Shown here: positions 41,438 through 51,039 of the stretch, one piece after another
How positions within the stretch are numbered: the stretch's first letter is position 1
Layout of the letters: every line of letters begins with the position of its first letter
Origin: Paramoeba atlantica
Lineage: Eukaryota; Discosea
Length of the DNA stretch: 64,000 nucleotides
Reading direction: 5' to 3'
Assembly: GCA_977017575.1 (NCBI GenBank)
Contig: CDRNVI010000026.1
Coordinates: 124,001 to 188,000 of the forward strand
Program-made: the position numbers and the translations under genes
Notes under the pieces: generated by a model
Databases searched by the model: none
Told to the model about the DNA's origin: nothing
What the model saw: only the letters and a program-made list of their open reading frames with translations

Positions 41438-42214
41438 ATGCCTCCAAAATCAACCCCGAGTGTAAAGCAGTTACAGAAAAAGCAAGACAAAATGGTGGAG
41501 GATAAAACATTTGGACTTAAGAATAAAAACCGATCCAAGACTGTTCAGAAATACATTTCCTCCATTTCTCAGAATGTGAAAGGTTCTAACAACCCGGAGA
41601 TCAAGAGAAAACTCGCAGAAGCTGACGCCAGAAAAAGAGCGAAAGAGGAAAAGGGGCGCAAAGAGCAGGAAATGGCTCGCCTTTTTCAAGATATTAAAAT
41701 GCAGAAAGAAAAGAAAACCGAAGACAATACACAGGAGCTCCCAAAAGTTTACAACGAAGAAACGGGTGAGTACATGTGGCAACCAGAAGATTTTACAGCA
41801 GTGGAACATGATAGCCGTAGGTTAGAAGAACAACTCGAAACGGAGCTCGAACAGGTGCGTGCGATGCCACTAGATACAAGAACTCCCGTCACCGCAGAAA
41901 GTTTCCAGGAGTGGAAGCGATTAAAAAAGAAGGAGGAAGGAGATAAGGCCTCTCGTGCATTGAAGAAAGATTTGAAGGAGTATGAAAAGAAGGGTCATGG
42001 TATTACGGGTCGCAATTTATGGCAGCATGATGCTGCATTGTTTGTTGACGATGAGAACGCGGCCAGTGTCGTAGATTATGAAAATGAGGAGGAATATTTG
42101 GCAAATGAGAGTGATATGTGCGCGAAAATGCGTCAGAATGTGAGAGAAAACGCTCATGTCGGAAGCTTTGACAGTTCTCTTTTCGACGGTTCGGAAGTCC
42201 TACCGGAAGAGTAG
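41438..42214 (+). CDS. ZC3H15/Tma46 (DFRP1)-like protein lacking CCCH fingers
   Basis: A 258-residue protein. The first 50 residues, MPPKSTPSVKQLQKKQDKMV then EDKTFGLKNKNRSKTVQKYI, match the conserved start of ZC3H15 (yeast Tma46), where EDKTFGLKNK is the signature. The C-terminal part, TPVTAESFQEWKRLKKKEE through GHGITGRNLW, followed by acidic DDEN and DYENEEEY, fits the DRG-binding (DFRP) region. In that family the C-terminal region binds the GTPase DRG1, which associates with ribosomes. The two CCCH zinc fingers normally between these parts are absent; a short acidic linker (QELPKVYNEETGEYMWQPED) is there instead. Start: the first in-frame ATG after the acceptor. It opens the one-directional host cluster. 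Confidence 0.8.
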   Translation: MPPKSTPSVKQLQKKQDKMVEDKTFGLKNKNRSKTVQKYISSISQNVKGSNNPEIKRKLAEADARKRAKEEKGRKEQEMARLFQDIKMQKEKKTEDNTQELPKVYNEETGEYMWQPEDFTAVEHDSRRLEEQLETELEQVRAMPLDTRTPVTAESFQEWKRLKKKEEGDKASRALKKDLKEYEKKGHGITGRNLWQHDAALFVDDENAASVVDYENEEEYLANESDMCAKMRQNVRENAHVGSFDSSLFDGSEVLPEE

Positions 42215-43421
42215 TCCATATGAATCGACAGTGCGAACAGGTACATCATTTTCAACACAGCCACCGTATTCACTTTGTAAACCAGATTTTCCTAATTTTG
42301 TTTACCTTCTACATACCGCCGTGTGATACGTGCTAGACGTACGGATTGTTAATTACATGCAGTATGAAGCCATACGCTTCTTTGTAGTAGAACTTAGTTC
42401 CCGAAATCAAAGTTTAATCCTGTGTGTTCTATTCTTTTAAATATTTTCCTCAGAATTCGTATTATTTTTAAACTTTCTTAGACTTCGTATTCACGTGCCA
42501 CAATGTAATGCATGTCTTATTCAAACATTCTACGATTTTGTGAGCGAGGTTGCGCCTGGTATATGGTCTTGGTAACCAACCTCGACGGTACGGATGCGTC
42601 GATGTGGCTACTATAGATTCCACTGGATTGAATTTCGAAGTGCCGGTCTCAGAACTACCCTCGGTACGGGATTCTCTGTATCTAGCGAAAGGCCACTTGC
42701 GAGGCTGCTGCAACGAGGTCGTCCCATAGATGTCTGGTCTCCCAGTTTCCGTACTTGTATGGAACACTTTTCAAAGATATCGCGGGGCTCTGTGTGGACC
42801 AGCTCTATGTGGACCAGTTCTTTTTCCTTAAAACAAAAGGGGGCGCTAAATGGCCTAAATGGGGGCGCTACTTATGGCTGACACTTTACATACAATACGT
42901 AATTGTATTTTTTCGTGCGAATCGGTGACAATTACGTAGGGGGATACAGTATGCTTAATTTATTTATTCATTTCGTTTATTACTTTTACATTGTATATAT
43001 TACTTGGATCTGAAATTAATTGTGGAACGGGTGCTTCCTTTTGAGGGGACAAAGAGTCAAGGCTGGTATCGTCATCAGCTCCGCACGATACATCGGAGTT
43101 AAGACTCTTTATTTCCCCTACCGCTTCTAAAGCCTTTGCATCTACCCCAAGCGACAATGGTCCATTTCCTTGCGCTTCGGCACTATTTTTCCGGTGTTCT
43201 CTGGGAATCTGAGTATGCCTGAAAAACAATTAACTAAAAACAAGTCTCGCAGCTCTTTCAAGGTTGGTCCCATTTTTCGTAAACGGGGTTGTACAAAAAA
43301 AAATCGGCGCCGCTTCGCGGCGCCAATTTCTACGAAGCTTTGAATTTAAACACTAAATAGGAGGGACAAGGTACTAAATAGTAAATAGGGGGGAGACGGT
43401 ACATGTATTTATTATTTAGAC
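42215..43421. other. Intergenic with a Tc1 relic (42975-43300)
   Basis: 42215-42900 holds no convincing gene; open frames of about 95 codons on both strands near 42468-42881 lack ATG starts or domains. 42975-43300 on the minus strand matches the start of the large Tc1 element: its terminal CAACCCCGTTTACG, the 5' flank (GCCTGAAAAACAATTAAC), and a shortened serine-rich N-terminal region (SLGVDAKALEAVGEIKSLNS). The palindrome GGCGCCGCTTCGCGGCGCC lies at 43307-43325. Confidence 0.55.
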
Positions 43422-43646
43422 ATGGATACTTATGCGGTAGTATTACTTTTTCTACTAGAAAAATCGATGGGGGACGATAAAGTACGCGCGAATATGGTAA
43501 ACGAGATATCACTTTTCTATGTGGCTACTTTGCAGGCTATCGGATGTGAAAGCGGAAAAGACACGAAACAAACCAATGAACGACTCAAGAAAACAAACTA
43601 TTCCTTAGTTCGTCCAAAAATAGAGAAGCACGTAAAGACAAATTAA
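43422..43646 (+). CDS. Small ORF, unknown
   Basis: 74 codons from an ATG: MDTYAVVLLFLLEKSMGDDK then basic residues and KKTNYSLVRPKIEKHVKTN. No domain recognised. It lies in the host-gene direction between transposon relics. No clear pyrimidine-tract acceptor precedes it. It could be spurious or a transposon leftover. Confidence 0.25.
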   Translation: MDTYAVVLLFLLEKSMGDDKVRANMVNEISLFYVATLQAIGCESGKDTKQTNERLKKTNYSLVRPKIEKHVKTN

Positions 43647-44035
43647 TAAGTATGATGCACATTTTTTACAGTGAATTGTACATACAAGCAGGCTTTAATA
43701 AGTGTTATTTTTCTAATCTTGCCGTTGAGTTTTTATTTGACTTGCCTTCCATATACGTACAGAGATCGCATTAAGTATCCGTTGGCGACATCCTTTTCGA
43801 GCGGATCATGTGCTGTTGAAATGGGCCGTCGCGTCACTGGTCTTGTCTTTGCCCATCAACCTCGACGAGCGCATAAACATCAAAATTCTCCCCATTTTCT
43901 ATTGAATGCTCTACCCCCCCTTTTGTTTAGAGTTTTTGGTAGTGTTGTTTTGGTTTTTTGAGCGGAGGGAGGAATTCGTTTTTAAGAAATCTGTTCTTGC
44001 CCTGTTAGTCTCACTAATAAAGGGCATCAAAATCT

Positions 44036-44240
44036 ATGATTTTTCTAGGGTGGCAAAAAGCTTCCTTTAAAAAAATCGTTTTTACTTTTACAAAACATTG
44101 TAAGGTACCTCACAAAACATGTAAGGTGTCGGAACAAACCAAGGTCGCTCGACTGAAAAGAACAACAGACTCGAGACGATTGCGTCGAAAAACGGTGGTA
44201 TGTAAAATATTCCCAAAATTGAATAACAAGGGAATGAAGC
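44036..44240. repeat. Decayed copy of the CAGTGGTGTTCAGC MITE family
   Basis: GGTCGCTCGACTGAAAAG, then GACGATTGCGTCGAAAAACG and GGTGGTATG align with the right-hand inverted repeat of the MITEs at 2695 and 46103. The ends are lost. Confidence 0.6.
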
Positions 44241-44344
44241 CGCCCTGGGTACGTACCTTACTACTATTAGGGATGCTACTCATTTAGTAGTACTAAAGCA
44301 AATAGTTTTTTTAGATTTCTAAAGCGGACGAAAAAGTGAAACTC

Positions 44345-45375
44345 ATGCACAGTATAGATCGGGCACTCGGATGTGAGCATCAACAAAAACCCTCTAAGGT
44401 GCACAAGGCTTTTCTCGCTCAGGAATTTTATTTGGCCCGATTAGTGACCAATATAACCAATCCACACTTTTCTTGGGTAGTGGATAATCCCGTTTGTAAG
44501 TGGGACGGAGTTTTAGTGAGCAAAAACGGTGACATCGACAAGATCTTATGGAGTTTTCGTGCTCTGCAAGGACATATGAATTTTGCATACCTTCCTAAAA
44601 CACTGCGATCAGTAGAACTGAGAAAGAATCTGCTTGTAGGACGCTTAAATCTGGGACGTGAAGCGGATCATCTCGAAAGAATCATCTCGATTTGGATCAC
44701 AATAGCTTGGACAGCGAATTAGCTTTGGGAGCGCTTCCACGCAAACTCCGGAGCTTCTGGGCGCAATTCAACCAACTTCATGGGGGACTAGACTTGACAG
44801 CCTTGCCCCAAATGCTCACAGAACTGATGTTAGACCGGAATAAGTTCTCTGGAGCAGTTTTCTTCGGCGCGCTGCCCTCTACCTTGTCGCAACTATGGCT
44901 TGGTCACAATAACTTGGAAGGCTGTCTGGATCTAAGCGTCCTTCCGGATTCTCTAGACACCCTGCAATTACACAATAACTCTTTTACTGGACGGTTAGAT
45001 TTTTCTCGTGTTCCCTCATCCATCAAGCAGCTAGCCTTGGCAAGAAACAAATTTGAGGGTGAAGTTGATATCTCCCAGCTAACGGACTCAGTCTACTTTA
45101 TATCAATTTTTGATAATCACGTCACGCTTTACGTCGACAAAGAATGCGCGCCGCACGACCTTAAAAAGATTTGCGTCTATGATCCACCGAGAAAGAACCT
45201 ACAAATTAGTAAACTTCCAACGCGGTTTGCGAAATGGGATACAGAAAATCACGTGTGGTACGCCTATCATGGAGTCCTACCCCAAGTGTGCGAAGAGGCT
45301 GCGACAGGAGTGATTTCAAGTGATCGATGGTGGAAACCACTTGACGTGAGTCATTGGAAGAGCTTCGATGTATGA
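44345..45375 (+). pseudogene. LRR protein gene, frameshifted
   Basis: From the ATG at 44345 the frame gives the family's N-terminal module (FLAQEFYLARLVTN, NPVCKWDGVLVSKNG) and the first repeats (TLRSVELRKNLLVGRLNLG). Near 44670-44690 the frame must change to continue LDHNSLDSELALGALPRKL. At least five ~23-residue leucine-rich repeats follow, with LPSTLSQLWLGHNNLEG and LPDSLDTLQLHNNSFTG being clearest. It ends with about 75 residues of non-repeat sequence (VWYAYHGVLPQVCEEA...WWKPLDVSHW) that the other copies lack. Function unknown; LRRs bind proteins. Unless the frameshift is a sequencing error, this copy is dead. Confidence 0.75.
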
Positions 45376-45434
45376 TAGGTCAGATGCAGTCATACCCTCC
45401 ACATGCAGGAGTGAAAATTTCCATCTGGGAGGGG

Positions 45435-45495
45435 TCTAAAAATTGTAAGAATTGTGCAATTATGGAAAATAATAGCGCATTCGAGAGCTATCGCA
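45435..45495. repeat. Solo terminal repeat of the 36-kb Tc1 family
   Basis: GAGGGGTCTAAAAATTGTAA followed by AATAGCGCATTCGAGAGCTA matches the terminal repeat at 36015-36085. No partner end or transposase is nearby. Confidence 0.65.
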
Positions 45496-45706
45496 GAGAT
45501 AGCTAGCAAGGAAGAACGAAGAACCTTGCTGTCTGTCTAGCGAACTACTCTTTCGGAGCCGATGCGCCATAGCTTCGCTGCGTAGAGAAACCTATAAAAA
45601 GGCGATGCTTCGAAAAGCTAAAAGACAGTTCAAAGTACCGCCCTAGACAATTTCGGAAAACGTTTTTTTTTTTGCAAAGAATCAAAAGCAACACCATAAA
45701 CTAATA

Positions 45707-46018
45707 CCGTATACCCTCCAGTAAGAGAATCGGTTTTGGGTCGAAATGGCGAAATCTCTTTTACTGGGGGGGGGGGTTCTTTTTTGGCCAGTTTCCTCTT
45801 TTCTCCCAACGTTTTTGACTATTTTTTCTATTTTGTGTTCTGAAAACGTGTTAAAACGCTTCTTTGGGTTACCCCGAGTCCCCCAACATGCAGACACCCC
45901 CTACCCCCTATACGCCTCCTGTGGGGTTTCCGAGCCAAATCTCTCTTACTGGGGGTCAGCCCAAAAAGGGTCAAATCCCTCTTACTGGGGGGTACCTTAC
46001 TGGGGGGGGGGTATACGG
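45707..46018. mobile_element. MITE with TACCGTATACCC...CAGTAAGAGA ends
   Basis: Flanked by TA (45705-45706, 46019-46020). The ends CCGTATACCCTCCAGTAAGA and TCTTACTGGGG...GTATACGG are inverted. CTCTTACTGGGGG recurs four times inside. The hairpin at 30960-31030 is a short relative. No ORF of note. Confidence 0.75.
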
Positions 46019-46102
46019 TAGTTTTAAGGAAGAAAAATGTATCTTTTGGACCACTCGAGACCCCCTTCTTTGGAAGCTAATTGTAAATCCCAATTTGCCA
46101 TA

Positions 46103-46865
46103 CACAGTGGTGTTCAGAGTCTTTTACCCCCCCTACAGGTCTTGTATTTTGTTCGATTTTGAAAAAAAAAATGTCTGGGACTGCTTTTCGACCCAATGGT
46201 TCCGAATCCGAGGTCCTTTCCTCTCGTGGGCACCTGTATCATTCCTAAACTGAAAAAAAAAGCTGCAAAAAACTCGATATTTTTTACAGAGCACATTTTT
46301 TTCAAGATCTATACATTTTTTGGTAATTCATGACGAAGTAGCACCACCCCCTGTGTTTACCTTACTCTCGCGTGCGCCCCGAGATGAGCACGGCACTCGT
46401 GATCGAATACAAGCGACTTAAGTCCTATAAGGCAGTCGCAAAACTCCATAAATTTAACCCCGGGTCCATCATTGAAACTTTTCGTTTTTTTTCTGAAGAT
46501 CAACAGGAAACGTTTAAGAATATCTTCCGGGACTATCGTAAGCGTTTACTTTTGGTCAAGGAGGCCAAAGGGTATATGACTAAATACTAGAAGTCACTTT
46601 GCACTCCTTTTCCGCATCTTCTGACTTACTTTACTACTTTGTACTACTGTTCTTCATCCGAAACATTCGAAAACGTACACCCAAAAAAGTTGTAATTAGC
46701 TATTTTGACCCCTACCTGGCTAGGGGGGGTAGGGGGTCGCTCGAGTGAAAAGGACCTCGGATTCGGAACGATTGGGTCGAAAAACGGTGGTAGACCAAAT
46801 ATTTCAAAAATCGGACAAAATACAAGACCTGTAGGGGGGGGGGTAAAAGACGCTGATCACCACTG
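46103..46865 (+). mobile_element. Tc1-type element, non-autonomous, with transposase remnants
   Basis: The inverted ends of about 130 bp are those of the MITE at 2695-3086. Inside, 46387-46590 encodes MSTALVIEYKRLKSYKAVAK, an HTH-like start, joined directly to a C-terminal-looking FRDYRKRLLLVKEAKG; the catalytic DDE core is missing. Right flank TA at 46866. An autonomous parent is not in this window. Confidence 0.8.
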
Positions 46866-46973
46866 TATGCTTTTTTCAAATGGAAGTTTGGGGTACGCAA
46901 GACCGTAGAGGAAGGAGGAGTCCTAGGGAGCTGTCCTAGGGAAGGAGGGTCCTAGGGAACATGTTTTTACTAT

Positions 46974-47160
46974 GTGACCCAGGCTAAAGTGGACGCGGGA
47001 AATACCAATAGTGTAGGTGCGGCAGTTTCCCACAGGAAATATGGGTTCTCCCTTGCAGCATGAAGACAGGCGCATGCAAAGGTGGAGATGCCGTTTTTCC
47101 TGTGGGAAACTGCCGCACCTGTACTATTGGTATCTCGCTCGTCCACTTTAGCCTGGGTTT
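46974..47160. mobile_element. 187-bp palindromic MITE
   Basis: The arms are almost perfect over ~75 bp: GACCCAGGCTAAAGTGGACG, then ACCAATAGTGTAGGTGCGGC and AGTTTCCCACAGGAAA, all repeated inversely at the other end. Same end sequence as the MITE at 35522-35728. Confidence 0.85.
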
Positions 47161-47618
47161 ATGTCGAATTACACCTTGTGATAACCAAAAAATGGGAAAC
47201 GAGGTCGTCTCAGACGCAAATATGAATTTTAAAAAAATCCCTTTTTAGCGTACATTTTGACTGCGTTTCACCCATTTTTTTGTATACCACGTTCCAGGAT
47301 AGGCATGCTAGTAGGCATACTAAATGTGTATGATATACTAAGTAAGTCTTCACTACGCCAGAGTGGACTTCGTGGGCTTTGCCAGGTTTTGCCTTTCATA
47401 GGTTTCAACCCTTTAAGTGGGTATTCTACTAGTGTTGAGGGGGGTAGGTACATTAAGCGGCCTTGGAACACATAGTATACCTACTAGGTATCCTAAGTGG
47501 GCGTGGGTATACTATCCTAGAACATGATTTCGTATGAAAATATTATTCCACGGTTCATTACGAATATCACCCATACGCTGCAGTAAATTTTAAATTGATC
47601 TGTCCACCACATTGATTC
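47161..47618. other. Intergenic, upstream of the MERS1-like gene
   Basis: 47285-47520 carries loosely inverted motifs (GTATACCACGTTCCAGGATA at one end, TATCCTAGAACATG at the other) and may be another small MITE. A weak acceptor candidate, GCTGCAG, lies at 47577-47583, about 36 bases before the next ATG. Confidence 0.4.
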
Positions 47619-49706
47619 ATGTCACATCCCACATCATGTATTCGCTTGCGATGGCGTTCCCTCCTTAGTGAAAAGGTAGGCCGAAATGCGTCCTTCTCTA
47701 ACTCAATACTTGCACCTCCTTTTTCTACACGCGTGCGGACCGACAACTCCTCAGCTGGAGAAGCCGCGCCCAAAGAGTCTCTATCTCTTCTTCGTGCTTG
47801 TTCTACCTCTCTAGACAACAAAGCACTCATTGCCTCTCATCCTTTCCCCAACACATGTACCCACAACCTTTCCTTTCCCGGCTTGTACGCCCCTTCTCGG
47901 CGCTTTGCCAGCACGTCTAAAAAATCGACCGTCAAAAAAACTAAAACATCCACGTCCGAAAAAGGAACTGAACCGAAGACGCCCGCAAAAGAGACTGAGA
48001 CCAAAAAGTCCGAAAAAGGAACCGATACCAAAACGTCCGAAAAGTCCAAACCGAAGACTAAGAAGCCCAAGTCCCTCAAAGAGACCAAGAAAAAGGATAC
48101 CCAAGAGGCTTCTTCTCCTCCCCCCTCCGAAACCCCTTCCCACCCGTCCGACCCCTCTGACCTCCACACCACCGGACTCGAAGACATTACCATGCCACTT
48201 GAGGACACGAACGAGGGTGATTTTCAGCCCCCATCTTCAACCCCCCTAACTACCCCACCCCACCATGAGGCTCCTGCACCTCCAAACGATCCCTCCACTC
48301 CCTCTTCAACAACCCTTCCTTCCTCAACCCCCTCTTCAGAAAGCACTTCTGCGGACCCTTTGATGAGTACCTCTGCCTCTTCTTCTTCTTCAACCCCCTC
48401 TTCAGAAAGCACTTCTGCGGACCCTTTGACGCGTTCGTCCACCGCTTCTACCGCTTCTCCCTCTTCATCCAGCGCCTCTTCGGACCCTTTTACGACCACC
48501 TCTGCTTCCTCTACCTCTCCTCCCTCTTCATCCTCTGCGGATCCCTTTACGGGTGCCTCTACCTCTTCTACCTCCTCTACCGACCCGCCTCTCGTCGCCC
48601 TCACCCCCTGCCCCTCCCCCCCTCCCCGCTTCGAGCTCTACCGCGGGACCTCCGCCTTCTCCTGGACCACCACCGCGCGCTACGGCCGCCGCCTCATCGG
48701 CCCCATGAGCGAGTGGGCGGAGGAGCTGCGGTACCGCACCGGGGTGCTCACCCAGTGGGAGCCGCGCTTCCCGGAGAAGATCTACGCGAACCGGTACGGG
48801 TCGCGGGATGAGGTGGAGGTGGTGGTGTACGTGTTCGGGAGCGAGCGCGCGGTGCGGGGGGCGGTGGGGCTGATGCAGGAGATGGTGGGGCAGGAGCCGG
48901 TGTACGTGCGGTGTGGGGTGTACAGGGGAGGGGGGAAGGGGATGGGGGGGAAGGGGAGGGGGGGGAGTGGTGGGAGGGGGGGGAGTGGGATGGGGGGGAG
49001 TGGGATGGGGGGGAGTGGGATGGGGGGGAGTGGAGGGAATGGGATGGGGGGGAGTGGAGGGAATGGGATGGGGGGGAGTGGAGGGAATGGGATGGGGGGG
49101 AGTGGAGAGGGAAGACCACAAGGGGAGGCAGAGGAGAGGGGAGGGGATGGGGGGGAGAGAACAGGGATGATGACCCGGGTGAGGAGTCCCCCGCTGTGGT
49201 TAACCTTGCGACGGGTGAATTCGGATGCGCGACCGGCGGATATTCCCCCGATTAGTTTGAAAACCCCCGGGAAGTGGACGTTGCTTTTTGAGAATAAAAA
49301 GGAGGCGGTGGTGCGGACGGTGTTTGAGGAGACGGGGATACGGCTGGAGGAGGAGGCGCTGACCCCGACGGGGTGTTTTGATAACATGCCCCCGGAGTTC
49401 TTTTGGCGGGTTCCGGTGTATTACTATGTAGCGGAGATCCCGGAGAGTGCGGAGGTGGTGGGGCCTCGGACCGCGGTCCAGGATTACTTCCTGGAGTGGG
49501 ATTCGAATATTCTGCGACAGAGTCCGGATCCGATTGATCGGACCTGGGCGAATTACGCGGATCCGCGGACCGGGTGCGCTTGGCTCCCGGCGAGTACGAT
49601 TGACACGCTGCAGCAGCCGCTGAAAGGGGAGAATTACATGGCGCAGCGGTATTTGGTAGGGGAGCATCTGCCGGAGCTCAGGGAATCCACAGGGATTATG
49701 GAGTAG
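47619..49706 (+). CDS. Nudix-fold mitochondrial protein, probable MERS1 homologue
   Basis: A 695-residue protein. The N-terminus is Arg/Ser-rich (CIRLRWRSLLSEKVGRNASF) and fits a mitochondrial import signal. Residues 90-150 are Lys/Thr-rich repeats; 150-340 a Ser/Pro/Thr-rich stretch with STPSSESTSADPL duplicated. Residues 345-435 form a folded region (FELYRGTSAFSW, EVVVYVFGSERAVRGAVGLM). Then comes a Gly-rich tract of about 70 residues, and finally the Nudix part: LWLTLRRVNSDARP, GKWTLLFENKK, VVRTVFEETGI. Against the Nudix box the spacing is G-x6-E-x7-R, and the first catalytic Glu (REUxEE) is Thr here. In trypanosomes MERS1 is a Nudix-motif protein of the guide-RNA-binding complex that stabilises edited mitochondrial mRNAs. 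The name is from memory of that family; a generic Nudix protein is the alternative. Confidence 0.6.
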   Translation: MSHPTSCIRLRWRSLLSEKVGRNASFSNSILAPPFSTRVRTDNSSAGEAAPKESLSLLRACSTSLDNKALIASHPFPNTCTHNLSFPGLYAPSRRFASTSKKSTVKKTKTSTSEKGTEPKTPAKETETKKSEKGTDTKTSEKSKPKTKKPKSLKETKKKDTQEASSPPPSETPSHPSDPSDLHTTGLEDITMPLEDTNEGDFQPPSSTPLTTPPHHEAPAPPNDPSTPSSTTLPSSTPSSESTSADPLMSTSASSSSSTPSSESTSADPLTRSSTASTASPSSSSASSDPFTTTSASSTSPPSSSSADPFTGASTSSTSSTDPPLVALTPCPSPPPRFELYRGTSAFSWTTTARYGRRLIGPMSEWAEELRYRTGVLTQWEPRFPEKIYANRYGSRDEVEVVVYVFGSERAVRGAVGLMQEMVGQEPVYVRCGVYRGGGKGMGGKGRGGSGGRGGSGMGGSGMGGSGMGGSGGNGMGGSGGNGMGGSGGNGMGGSGEGRPQGEAEERGGDGGERTGMMTRVRSPPLWLTLRRVNSDARPADIPPISLKTPGKWTLLFENKKEAVVRTVFEETGIRLEEEALTPTGCFDNMPPEFFWRVPVYYYVAEIPESAEVVGPRTAVQDYFLEWDSNILRQSPDPIDRTWANYADPRTGCAWLPASTIDTLQQPLKGENYMAQRYLVGEHLPELRESTGIME
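48905..49110 (+). repeat. In-frame G-rich minisatellite within the Nudix gene
   Basis: Units of GGGATGGGGGGGAGTGG (15-bp steps) and a longer form with GAATGGG are repeated about ten times and encode GMGGSG / GNGMGGSG. The + strand carries many G-runs and is a strong quadruplex candidate. The reading frame is kept throughout. Confidence 0.8.
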
Positions 49707-49997
49707 GGGTGCAAAACAGATGCGGGGATTCGGAGAATAAGCGTTAGAGGCGAGCAGACAATGACTCGTCCAATAAGTAAAATATTTGTTGTTGTTTACT
49801 AAATCGAGCGAGGCTGGATACTGTTGTCACGTGAAGGGAACCGTGCCATTTCCACCTGAAAGGAAAGCAACTCGTCTTTGATGTGTTCTTGTACGTTAGA
49901 CTACTTGGACTTTGATAAACTGTAACGTTCTACCTTTTTGAGTTACATAAAAAGCAGAACGTGTGTATACTTAGAATATCTGTCTATTTAGAGATAA

Positions 49998-50034
49998 CGT
50001 TGGTTTTTTTAACTTGCATTTTTTTCGAGCCGAG
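49998..50034 (+). promoter_or_regulatory. Probable trans-splice acceptor region
   Basis: GGTTTTTTTAACTTGC and ATTTTTTTCGAG give two T-tracts followed by AG about 60 bases before the ATG at 50094. It fits spliced-leader addition between the two neighbouring genes. Confidence 0.45.
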
Positions 50035-50093
50035 GCATGTTGGATTCATAAAGTATTGCACAACATTGAATATTCCTTAATTCCCCACTTCCT

Positions 50094-50462
50094 ATGTCAC
50101 AACGCTTCTCCCACTGGCCATGGCCCACTCTCGTGCCTTGGGCGCGAGACAAAATATTTCCTCCTCTACGTGCAACCCATAGCATTGCCCAGGAGGTACG
50201 AATGGCGACCATTGTCGGTGACACGGCCGTAGGTGTGCTGCTAGGCTATGGAACCTACCGCTTTATTCGCCATCTCTTTGCCGGCGACTACGCCACACTG
50301 CGGTATCACACCTCCGACATGCCTCCCGCGCTGCTCGCGGAAAAGTTTGATTTCGAGGACGTAGCGCAAAATCGTACCCTTCCACGTGAGGAGCTGGAAA
50401 AGTATCGAGCCGAGGTCAGTCAGCATAAAGGCCCTGTGGAGGATATTATTTTTAAGTATTGA
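50094..50462 (+). CDS. Small protein, probably mitochondrial, unknown function
   Basis: 122 residues from the ATG at 50094. The first 35 residues are basic and aromatic without acidic runs (MSQRFSHWPWPTLVPWARDK), like an import signal. A hydrophobic, possibly membrane-associated segment follows (TAVGVLLGYGTYRFIRHLF). The C-terminal 60 residues are charged and soluble-looking (LREELEKYRAEV-like). A second ATG at 50202 (MATIVGDTAVG) would give an 86-residue form without the signal. It lies 390 bp after the MERS1-like gene on the same strand. I do not recognise the family. Confidence 0.65.
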   Translation: MSQRFSHWPWPTLVPWARDKIFPPLRATHSIAQEVRMATIVGDTAVGVLLGYGTYRFIRHLFAGDYATLRYHTSDMPPALLAEKFDFEDVAQNRTLPREELEKYRAEVSQHKGPVEDIIFKY

Positions 50463-51039
50463 AACGGAGGATCCTGTGTATGCGGATACAAGTACAGCAA
50501 ATCAGATACGAAACAGTTCGCTAGCTCGTCATCTTATGTAGCGCTTACTATTTTAATGTTCTTTGCATTGGTGTTACTCTTCGAAAGATACGTTCACGAA
50601 AGTTATCCAATGACTATCCCGTCATCAAAAATTGTACCACATACTGCATCAAAATTAAAGAGAGAAGGTGTACATAAAAGGTAAATGTAACATGCGCTTA
50701 CACAGATGTAAGAAAATATGTTGGTTATCTATTCTAAGTATTAAAAAATGATCCACACAACCATTTCTAACATAGCATCCACCGCCGACGTCCAGGAAAA
50801 CGGAACGTCCAGGAAAAGTATCTTTTCTATTGGCACCCCGAGAAGAACTTGTCAGTTCTTCGATTCGAAGATGTTAGAGCAACATTCGAGTAATGTAGAG
50901 TAAATTACATCGCTTTTGGAATTATCTCAGCACATAATAATGCACGTAAGGATTTTTACGCATAAATAGCTTTTAGAACGAATGATTTACAGCGCTCTTC
51001 CCAGCCTGGTTTACATGGCGGACACAATCTTCATCCAAT
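50463..51039. other. Intergenic with a partial duplication of the next gene's 5' region
   Basis: At 50798-50862 the sequence GTATCTTTTCTATTGGCACC followed by GAGAAGAACTTGTCAG repeats 51048-51091 (GTATCTACTCTATTGGCACC, AAGAAGAACTCATGTCAG), the start of the LRR pseudogene. The rest shows nothing recognisable. Confidence 0.55.

Noticed and set aside
42468-42881. Paired ~100-codon ORFs on both strands
   Set aside because: Neither has an ATG at its start nor a recognisable domain; they overlap each other.
43671-43961. Possible one-pass membrane protein (ALISVIFLILPLSFYLTC)
   Set aside because: The frame starts with GTG and not ATG, the hydrophobic stretch comes from T-rich sequence, and no acceptor site or homology was seen.
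48528-49387. Proline- or glycine-rich proteins in other frames
   Set aside because: These are shadows of the G-rich repeat inside the Nudix gene; the + strand frame has conserved domains on both sides.
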